NCBI GenBank assembly: GCA_947306845.1
Contig: CAMZHP010000191.1
Span: forward strand, 1-6,496
DNA: 6,496 nucleotides
Source of the DNA: an uncultured Prevotellaceae bacterium
Lineage (GTDB): Bacteria; Bacteroidota; Bacteroidia; Bacteroidales; Bacteroidaceae
Direction of reading: 5' to 3'
The translations under genes were made by a program, and so were the position numbers. Positions 1-5,504 of this stretch are shown piece after piece (within the stretch, counting starts at the first letter, position 1; every line of letters begins with the position of its first letter). The notes beneath the pieces were generated by a model. It worked only from the letters and a program-made list of their open reading frames with translations, ran no database searches and was not told where the DNA came from.

Positions 1-1177
1 TGTTGATGGCGTCGCAGTCGGTGAGCACGATGGCGTCGTAGCCCCATTTGCGGCGCAGGATGTCCACGAGCAGACGGTCGCTGGTGCAGCAGGGTTTGCC
101 CTCATAACGGTTGTAGGCACACATCACCTCGCGTACGTTGCCTTTCTTCACCAGAGCCTTGAAGGCGGGGAGGTAGGTCTCCCACAGGTCGCGCATTGAG
201 ACGGAGGCATTGTAACTGTGGCGCAGAGGCTCCGGACCGCTGTGCACGGCATAGTGCTTGGCGCAGGCATGGGTCTTGAAATAATGATCATCATTGCCTT
301 GCATGCCCAACACGGTCTGCACGCCCAATATGGCGTTCAGATAGGGGTCTTCGCCGCAGGTTTCCTGACCGCGTCCCCAGCGGGGGTCACGGAAGATGTT
401 GACGTTGGGGCACCAGAAGGTGAGTTCGGGATTGCCTGGGTAATAGGTCACGCCCATCGGTACGTTGAACACGTTGTGGTCAGAACGGTTCCAGTTGGCG
501 CGGGCCTCGTCGGAGACGGCGCTGAACACGTCATATACCTGCTGGGGGTTGAAGGCGGCGGCCATGCCGATGGGCTGGGGGAACACAGTGTAGTCGCTCT
601 GGCGCACGCCGTGGCAGGCCTCGCTCCACCAGTTGTAGGAGGGGATGCCGAGGCGGTCGACAGACACCGACTTGTTCATCATCAGTCCCACCTTTTCTTC
701 TGGGGTGAGCAGCGAGAGCAGGTTCTCTACACGCTCGGTGTATGACAGGTTGGCGTTGCGGAAGGGGTAGGCGTGGTCGGGGGCAAATTTGGCTCCATCG
801 TTGCTCACAAGGGCCTTCACCGAGAGAGCACCGAGGGGACGGCCGTCACCATCGAGGAACTCCACGCTGCGGAAAGTCTTGCCCTGTGAGGTGGAGGGGT
901 AGAGGGCGAGCATCACCTTGACTTCGCCACCTGGTTGGATGGTCTCTTCTGGATAAAATGCCTTGAGGCAAACGCAACTGGGTATCGCACGCCCTATCTT
1001 GACGGGTGATTTGGTGCCGTTCTTCAGGGTGAAGGTGTGGCATACGGCACCGTCGGCGGCCTGGATGCTGCCGAAGTCCCACTCGTAAGTGTCAAAACTG
1101 ACTGCGCGCTTTTGCTGTGCCTGCATGGTTGCGGCCATGACAAAAGAACATAAAATAAGGGCGTAAATCCTTTTCAT
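1..1177 (-). CDS. Secreted GH3 glycoside hydrolase (beta-xylosidase/beta-glucosidase-like) with N-terminal DUF1573-like domain, 3' partial
   Basis: Reading from the ATG at 1177 leftward gives 392 open codons that leave the window, so the C-terminal part is not seen. Residues 1-20 form a signal peptide (MKRIYALILC..., likely cleaved after MQA). Residues about 26-124 resemble DUF1573: FDTYEWDFGSI at the start, a PSCVC cysteine motif (C68, C70), IQPGGEV at 80-86, and a closing beta strand. Residues about 148 onward match the GH3 (beta/alpha)8 domain: LTPEEKVGLM, YNWWSEACHGV (181-191), NIFRDPRWGRGQETCGEDP (260-278), KHY (307-309), and LTDCDAI (385-391), in which D387 is the expected catalytic nucleophile. 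YNWWSEA..HGV and TDCDA are typical of the xylosidase/arabinosidase-type GH3 branch. The family removes non-reducing terminal sugars with retention; the exact sugar cannot be called. The acid/base residue and the alpha/beta sandwich domain lie outside the window. The gene is transcribed away from the SusC gene and has its own promoter. The start is the only ATG giving a signal peptide. Confidence 0.93.
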   Translation of the reverse strand, partial: MKRIYALILCSFVMAATMQAQQKRAVSFDTYEWDFGSIQAADGAVCHTFTLKNGTKSPVKIGRAIPSCVCLKAFYPEETIQPGGEVKVMLALYPSTSQGKTFRSVEFLDGDGRPLGALSVKALVSNDGAKFAPDHAYPFRNANLSYTERVENLLSLLTPEEKVGLMMNKSVSVDRLGIPSYNWWSEACHGVRQSDYTVFPQPIGMAAAFNPQQVYDVFSAVSDEARANWNRSDHNVFNVPMGVTYYPGNPELTFWCPNVNIFRDPRWGRGQETCGEDPYLNAILGVQTVLGMQGNDDHYFKTHACAKHYAVHSGPEPLRHSYNASVSMRDLWETYLPAFKALVKKGNVREVMCAYNRYEGKPCCTSDRLLVDILRRKWGYDAIVLTDCDAIN

Positions 1178-1240
1178 GATGAATGCTTGTTGATAATAAT
1201 GGATGAATAGTCGCGACAACCCTCTAAGAGTTATCGGCAA

Positions 1241-1272
1241 CAAATGTAAGCATTTTGGCGCTTATACACAAA
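1241..1272 (-). promoter_or_regulatory. Bacteroidetes-type promoter for the GH3 gene
   Basis: Read on the minus strand, TTTG (1272-1269) is followed after exactly 20 nt by TACATTTG (1248-1241). This matches the Bacteroidetes sigma-ABfr consensus TTTG-N19-21-TAnnTTTG in both boxes and in spacing. Transcription would start a few bases further left, near 1235, leaving a leader of roughly 55-60 nt before the ATG at 1177. No Shine-Dalgarno sequence precedes that ATG; the upstream bases are A/T-rich, as usual in this phylum. Confidence 0.7.
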
Positions 1273-1395
1273 CTATTGTGCCCTTTCTTTTACGAGCACC
1301 TTTAAATTGTTACAAAAGAAAAAATCTGTGAAACCTAAGACCACAAGCAGAAGAATCAATCCTGCCCCTACAAATATTTAGGAGGTAGGATACTT

Positions 1396-1411
1396 TATTT
1401 ATATATAAATA
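1396..1411. repeat. 16-bp perfect AT-only palindrome
   Basis: TATTTATATATAAATA reads the same on both strands. It lies between the two divergent promoters, where an operator could sit. Because it consists only of A and T in a very AT-rich region, it may well be chance. Confidence 0.3.
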
Positions 1412-1415
1412 GGTG

Positions 1416-1428
1416 AAGAATGGTCAAA
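1416..1428 (+). repeat. Direct repeat copy 1 (AAgAATGGTCAAA)
   Basis: AAGAATGGTCAAA matches 1495-1507 (AACAATGGTCAAA) at 12 of 13 positions, in the same orientation and 79 bp apart. The spacing is between seven and eight helical turns. Copy 2 ends about 30 bp before the predicted susC -7 box, so the pair could be an activator site. The regulator is not known, and a chance match cannot be excluded. Confidence 0.35.
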
Positions 1429-1494
1429 TGCATGTATAGAATTGGTATTTTTTTGATTTCTTCACTATTTTTTCTTTCTTTTTCGAAAAGTATC

Positions 1495-1507
1495 AACAAT
1501 GGTCAAA
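1495..1507 (+). repeat. Direct repeat copy 2 (AAcAATGGTCAAA)
   Basis: Second copy of the repeat at 1416-1428, differing at one base. It lies just upstream of where the missing -33 box of the susC promoter would be, a common place for an activator that replaces -33 contacts. Confidence 0.35.
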
Positions 1508-1537
1508 ATAGTATTATATTTTTAAAATGTTTTTAAA

Positions 1538-1545
1538 TACCTTTG
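1538..1545 (+). promoter_or_regulatory. Putative -7 box of the susC promoter (TACCTTTG)
   Basis: TACCTTTG fits TAnnTTTG exactly. No TTTG stands 19-21 nt upstream (the sequence there is TATTATAT), so only half of the consensus is present. This is what one expects of an activator-dependent PUL promoter, but a single 8-nt match in AT-rich DNA is modest evidence. Transcription would begin near 1551, giving a leader of about 165-170 nt before the SusC start codon. Confidence 0.45.
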
Positions 1546-1674
1546 CATAGTTCAAACCTAAAATGCATATATCTAAAATAACCTCAACACATCTGATAAG
1601 ACAAAGCGAGGTTCCATATACGGTAAAATACTATCCTAAAATAATAAGTCAGTAGAGGTACTGTGCTTGCCAAA

Positions 1675-1716
1675 ATGGAAATGGATATCCTTTATTTAAC
1701 TAACAAATATACTTAA
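1675..1716 (+). CDS. Possible 13-codon leader peptide upstream of the SusC gene
   Basis: ATG at 1675 opens a short frame, MEMDILYLTNKYT, that stops at TAA 1714-1716, two bases before the SusC ATG at 1719. A second in-frame ATG is at 1681. The tight spacing would allow translational coupling or a leader-peptide effect on SusC synthesis. There is no ribosome-binding evidence and such short frames arise often by chance, so it is listed only as a candidate. Confidence 0.2.
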   Translation: MEMDILYLTNKYT

Positions 1717-1718
1717 GT

Positions 1719-4700
1719 ATGGATTTAAATTTCAGAAAGACAGTGCTGCTTATGGGCGCTTGCATAGGACTGGGGTGGTTATCTCCAGCTTATGCATCAA
1801 CGTCTGATGTAGCCGCAGCTGCGGTTCAGCAGTCAAAGAAAGTCAGGGGTGTCGTCAGCGATGCCAATGGACCCGTCATCGGAGCTACCGTCATGGAGAA
1901 AGGCACCAGCAATGGTGCTGTCACCGACATTGATGGTAACTTCACTCTCGACGTGCAGCCAGGAGCTGTGCTTGTGATTTCCTACATTGGTTATGTCACG
2001 CAGGAAATTCCTGTGGGCAACCAAACATCTTTCATGATCAACCTCGCTGAAGACTCAGACGTGCTTGAGGAAGTCGTGGTCGTGGGTTACGGTGTGCAGA
2101 AGAAGAAACTGGTCACCGGTGCCACTTTGGAGGTGAAAGGTGAGAACATCGCCAAGATGAACACCACCCAGGTGCTTGGTGCTCTCCAGAGCCAGGCCCC
2201 CGGTGTGAACATCCAGGCTTTCTCCGGTCAGCCTGGTGACGGATTCAAGATCAATATCCGTGGTGCAGGTACCAACAGCAGCACCAATCCTATCTACGTC
2301 ATCGACGGTGTGGCAGGTGGTGACATCAACGCCCTCAACCCCGCTGATATCGAGCGTATTGACGTGCTGAAGGATGCCGCCTCAGCCGCCATCTATGGTT
2401 CATCGGCTGCCAACGGTGTAATCCTCATCACCACCAAGCAAGGCAAGGAAGGCAAGGTAGAGGTGAGCTATGACGGCAACATCGGTTGGCAGAATGTCTA
2501 CAAGATGCCCGAGCCTCTCAATGCCAAGCAGTACATGGATGTGATGGACTTGGTGAATCACAATGCCGGAGGCCCCCTCTACGACTGGTCAAGATATATT
2601 GACGCCGACCTGCTCGCAGCCTACAAGAACGGTACCAACAAGGGTACCAACTGGGTGGAGGAGTTCCGTCATAAGAATTCCATCGTGACCAACCACTCCC
2701 TCAACCTCACTGGTGGTGGCGACATCTCCAAATTCTCCACGGGTGTGGGTTATCAGTACCAGGATGGTGTGTTCGGTGGTCCGGTGAAGTCCGACTTCCG
2801 CCGCTTCACCTTCCGTCTGAATTCAGACCATGTGATTTACAGGGTCGGCGACCGTGATGTCATCAAGATTGGTGAGAACCTGTATTTCCAGCATCGTCAG
2901 AGTCAGGGTATCCAGATTGGCAACCAATATGCCAACGACCTCTCCAACATGTTGCGTGCCAATCCCTGTATACCTGTATATAATAAGGATGGAGATTATT
3001 TCATGTGGAACGACCTCAATACGTCGGGTAGAGACGGTTGGTTCCCCTACAACAACTTCTCCAGTAACCCCATTGCTGCCGTGGTCTACAACCAGGCCGG
3101 CAACAACAAGAGCAAGAGTTTCAACCTCAATGCCACCGCATTTATTGAGGTGCAGCCCATCAAGAACCTGACCTACCGCGGACAGGTGTCCTACAAGCAG
3201 TGGTCGAGCAGCTGGTGGTGCTACCTCCCCACCTTCCGTATCCACGACAACTCGGGTGGTTTCCGCAATACCGACCAGACCTCCGACAACCTCTCTCTCG
3301 GATGGAACTGGAACTTGGTCAACACCCTGAACTACCGCTTCGACCTGGGCAAGAACCACTTTGATATCATGGGCGGTATGGAATACTCCAAGTCACGTCC
3401 TCACTATGGTGAGTCGGTGAATGCTACTGCCTCGGGCAACATCTTCGGTGATGCCATCCACGCCTATATGCACAACATGACAGGCCGCACATCTGCCGTT
3501 GTCGACGGTTATCCCAGCGGTTACGACGCTAAGCTCTCCTACTTCGGTCGTCTGAACTACGACTTCAACGAGACCTACCTTTTCTCGGCCATCATCCGTG
3601 CCGACGGTTCCTCGAAGTTCGCTCCCGGACACCAGTGGGGTTACTTCCCCTCAGTTTCCGCAGGTTGGGTCATTTCGAATGAGAAATTCATGGAAGGCAC
3701 CAAGAGTTGGTTGTCGTTCCTGAAACTCCGCGCAGGTTGGGGACAGAACGGTAACGACAACATCGGTTCCGTGCTGTGGAAATCCAACTTCGATTTTGGC
3801 GATTACGGACAGTACTCCTTCGGCAATACCAAAGATGCCTACACGCAGGGCGCTTATCCCGCCAACATTGAGAATCCCGACCTCGTTTGGGAGACTTCAC
3901 AGCAGACCAACGTGGGCCTCGACGCCCGCTTCCTCGGCGGCCGTCTGACCACCACTTTGGAGTGGTACAACAAAGAGACCAAGGACCTTCTGCTCTGGGT
4001 GCCCCTTTGGGCTATCGTCGGACAGAACGGTTACACCGCCAATGCCGGTACTGTGAAGAACACCGGTATTGAGGCATCAGTGGGATGGCAAGACAACATT
4101 GGCGACTTCAAGTATGGCTTCAATGTCAACTTCGCCAAGAACAAGAATGAGGTGACAGAGGTGAAGAATGCCAATCACTTCGTGGAAGGCGGTAGCGACC
4201 TCATCGCCCAAAACACAGGCTACATGGCCCGCATGGAGGAAGGACATCCCATCGGCTACTTCTATGGTTACAAGACAGAAGGTGTCATCCAGAACGAAAG
4301 CGATCTGCAAGCCTACCTCAGCAAGAACTGCGGTGGCAATGCTGTCAACTCGCTCCAAAACACGGCCATCCAGCCTGGTGACCTGAAGTTTGTTGATGTC
4401 AATGGCGACGGTATAGTCAATGCAGAGGACAAGACCGAACTGGGCAGTCCGCATCCCGATTTCACACTGGGTGCCTCCATCAATCTTGGATACAAAGGCT
4501 TTGACTTCTCCGCTACAGGTTTCGGTTCATTCGGCAACGAGGTGGTTCGCTCATGGCGCAAGAACACCGACTCACAGTTTGAGAACTATACCACTGAGGC
4601 ATTTGAATACTGGCATGGTGAGGGTACGTCCAACAAGTATCCCATGCTGAAGCCAGGCAATATCGGTGCCAACTGGCAGCAGGTTTCTGACATCTACGTG

Positions 4701-5462
4701 GAGGACGCTACCTACTTCCGCATCCAGAATGTAACCGTGGGATATGACTTTGCCAGCCTGCTCAAGAGCACCTGTCCCTTCAGCCAGCTCCGCGTTTACT
4801 TCGCCGCCCAGAACCTCCTCACCTTTACCAAATACAAGGGAATGGATCCTGAGAACGGTATCGCCATCGGCAATGAGTCATGGGTGACAGGTGTCGATGT
4901 CGGCAACTATCCTCAGCCCCGTACCTATATGGTGGGTGTGAACGTGAAGTTCAAGGACAAGAGCGAGAAGAAAGCGGCCGCTCCTGCCGTACAGACCAAG
5001 ATTGAATATGTGACCGACAACAGTGAGATCGACCGTCTCAACGGTGTGGTCAACCAGCTGCGTGCCGACAATGAGCGTCTGAAGAACCAGCAGCCGACGA
5101 ACACCACTACTGTCATCACCGACGAGAAGGTGGTTACCTATCCTTACTTCGTGAACTTCGAGATCAACAAGACCGAGATCGTCAACCGCGAGCGCGTCAA
5201 CCTGAGCACCATCGCTCAGATGATCAAGCAGAACCCCGGCAAGAAATACAACGTGATGGGTTATGCCGACAAGGCTACTGGAACAGCCGACCGCAACCAA
5301 TGGTTGGCCGAGAACCGTGCCAAGAATGTCTACGACCTCCTCATCAGCGAGTACGGCGTGCCAGCAAGCAGCCTCGTACTCGACTCAAAGGGCGGTGTGG
5401 AGAACCTGTACTTCAACGATCCTCAGATGAGCCGCTCGGTTATCATTTCAGAGGTTAAATAA
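1719..5462 (+). CDS. SusC/RagA-family TonB-dependent outer-membrane transporter fused to a C-terminal OmpA-like peptidoglycan-binding domain
   Basis: This 1247-residue protein is an outer-membrane importer, expected to pair with the SusD lipoprotein encoded 42 nt downstream and to take up glycan oligomers with TonB energy. Modules in order: signal peptide 1-26 (cut after AYA); carboxypeptidase-regulatory-like domain about 42-110 (VRGVVSDANGPVIGATV, DIDGNFTL); TonB box EEVVVVGYG 117-125; plug about 126-240 with IRGAGTNSS, PIYVIDGV and VLKDAASAAIYG; barrel about 245-1078, including the calcium-loop-like DVNGDGIVNAED (893-904) common in SusC proteins, and a final strand ending in F1078. Family members normally stop there, at about 1000-1080 residues. 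Here the frame continues with a K/E/A-rich linker, a coiled coil (about 1102-1124) and an OmpA domain (about 1141-1247). The start is chosen because it gives the basic-hydrophobic signal peptide. There is no Shine-Dalgarno sequence. Fold and transporter role are certain by family; substrate is unknown. Confidence 0.97.
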   Translation: MDLNFRKTVLLMGACIGLGWLSPAYASTSDVAAAAVQQSKKVRGVVSDANGPVIGATVMEKGTSNGAVTDIDGNFTLDVQPGAVLVISYIGYVTQEIPVGNQTSFMINLAEDSDVLEEVVVVGYGVQKKKLVTGATLEVKGENIAKMNTTQVLGALQSQAPGVNIQAFSGQPGDGFKINIRGAGTNSSTNPIYVIDGVAGGDINALNPADIERIDVLKDAASAAIYGSSAANGVILITTKQGKEGKVEVSYDGNIGWQNVYKMPEPLNAKQYMDVMDLVNHNAGGPLYDWSRYIDADLLAAYKNGTNKGTNWVEEFRHKNSIVTNHSLNLTGGGDISKFSTGVGYQYQDGVFGGPVKSDFRRFTFRLNSDHVIYRVGDRDVIKIGENLYFQHRQSQGIQIGNQYANDLSNMLRANPCIPVYNKDGDYFMWNDLNTSGRDGWFPYNNFSSNPIAAVVYNQAGNNKSKSFNLNATAFIEVQPIKNLTYRGQVSYKQWSSSWWCYLPTFRIHDNSGGFRNTDQTSDNLSLGWNWNLVNTLNYRFDLGKNHFDIMGGMEYSKSRPHYGESVNATASGNIFGDAIHAYMHNMTGRTSAVVDGYPSGYDAKLSYFGRLNYDFNETYLFSAIIRADGSSKFAPGHQWGYFPSVSAGWVISNEKFMEGTKSWLSFLKLRAGWGQNGNDNIGSVLWKSNFDFGDYGQYSFGNTKDAYTQGAYPANIENPDLVWETSQQTNVGLDARFLGGRLTTTLEWYNKETKDLLLWVPLWAIVGQNGYTANAGTVKNTGIEASVGWQDNIGDFKYGFNVNFAKNKNEVTEVKNANHFVEGGSDLIAQNTGYMARMEEGHPIGYFYGYKTEGVIQNESDLQAYLSKNCGGNAVNSLQNTAIQPGDLKFVDVNGDGIVNAEDKTELGSPHPDFTLGASINLGYKGFDFSATGFGSFGNEVVRSWRKNTDSQFENYTTEAFEYWHGEGTSNKYPMLKPGNIGANWQQVSDIYVEDATYFRIQNVTVGYDFASLLKSTCPFSQLRVYFAAQNLLTFTKYKGMDPENGIAIGNESWVTGVDVGNYPQPRTYMVGVNVKFKDKSEKKAAAPAVQTKIEYVTDNSEIDRLNGVVNQLRADNERLKNQQPTNTTTVITDEKVVTYPYFVNFEINKTEIVNRERVNLSTIAQMIKQNPGKKYNVMGYADKATGTADRNQWLAENRAKNVYDLLISEYGVPASSLVLDSKGGVENLYFNDPQMSRSVIISEVK
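4953..5459 (+). other. Extra C-terminal module of the SusC protein: linker, coiled coil and OmpA-like domain
   Basis: Residues 1079-1247 lie past the canonical terminal Phe of the barrel. Residues 1079-1090 are a charged/Ala linker. Residues 1104-1121 show heptad spacing with I1104, L1107, V1111, L1114, N1118 and L1121 at a/d positions. From about Y1141 the segment follows the OmpA C-terminal family (PF00691): VNFEINKTEI strand, helix with VNLSTIAQMIKQNP, KYNVMGYAD, then NQWLAENRAKNVYDLL and YGVPASSL. Aligned with E. coli OmpA as I remember it, D1184 matches D271 and R1200 matches R286, the two residues that hold diaminopimelate. A one-residue insertion lies between them. The last residues (MSRSVIISEVK) complete the final strand, so the domain is whole. 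Position after an OM barrel places it in the periplasm, as required for cell-wall binding. Confidence 0.92.
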
Positions 5463-5504
5463 TCACTGAGCAGTAAACATCAAACATTTAGATATATAGA
5501 AAAC

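Larger units (their letters stand above)
1178..1718. other. Divergent intergenic regulatory region, 541 bp
   Basis: This stretch separates the GH3 gene (leftward) from the SusC gene (rightward). It is visibly AT-rich compared with the genes, and I see no convincing protein gene in it beyond a 13-codon leader-like ORF, no tRNA and no rRNA. It holds two promoter candidates facing outward, a direct repeat, an AT palindrome and a pyrimidine-rich stretch (about 1448-1483). In PULs such regions usually carry binding sites for a hybrid two-component, SusR-like or ECF-sigma/anti-sigma system. No regulator gene lies in the window, so which one acts here is unknown. Confidence 0.8.

Noticed and set aside
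218..745. 175-codon open frame on the plus strand
   Set aside because: It lies wholly antisense to the GH3 gene, whose GH3 motifs are unmistakable; its translation has no recognisable family and reflects the GC-rich third positions of the opposite strand.
1380..1386. AGGAGGT, a perfect Shine-Dalgarno-like sequence
   Set aside because: No start codon with a meaningful frame follows at 5-10 nt, and genes in this phylum do not rely on Shine-Dalgarno pairing.
1367..1389. CCTAC...GTAGG inverted repeat as a terminator
   Set aside because: The stem is only 5 bp with a 13-nt loop and no T-run on either side, and it lies between divergent genes where no terminator is expected.
1752..1763. LMGAC near the SusC N-terminus as a possible lipobox
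   Set aside because: Residues before the Cys (Met-Gly-Ala) fit poorly, the hydrophobic stretch continues past it, and AYA at 24-26 gives a standard signal peptidase I site, as expected of an outer-membrane barrel.
2823..3359. 178-codon minus-strand frame inside the SusC gene, and similar shorter frames at 3393-3632, 4077-4454 and 4878-5300
   Set aside because: These are valine/glycine-rich shadow frames antisense to a well-supported coding sequence, with no motif of their own.
4974..4981. GCGGCCGC (NotI site) at the SusC-OmpA junction, which could suggest a cloning or assembly chimera
   Set aside because: It encodes part of a natural-looking Ala-rich linker. The frame is continuous, and the tail is followed at normal distance by the expected SusD gene, which would not happen if the ompA part came from a misjoined contig.
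5400..5417. ENLYFN near the C-terminus, resembling the TEV protease site ENLYFQ
   Set aside because: The essential Gln is Asn here, and the segment falls in a natural strand of the OmpA domain; it is a coincidence, not a tag.
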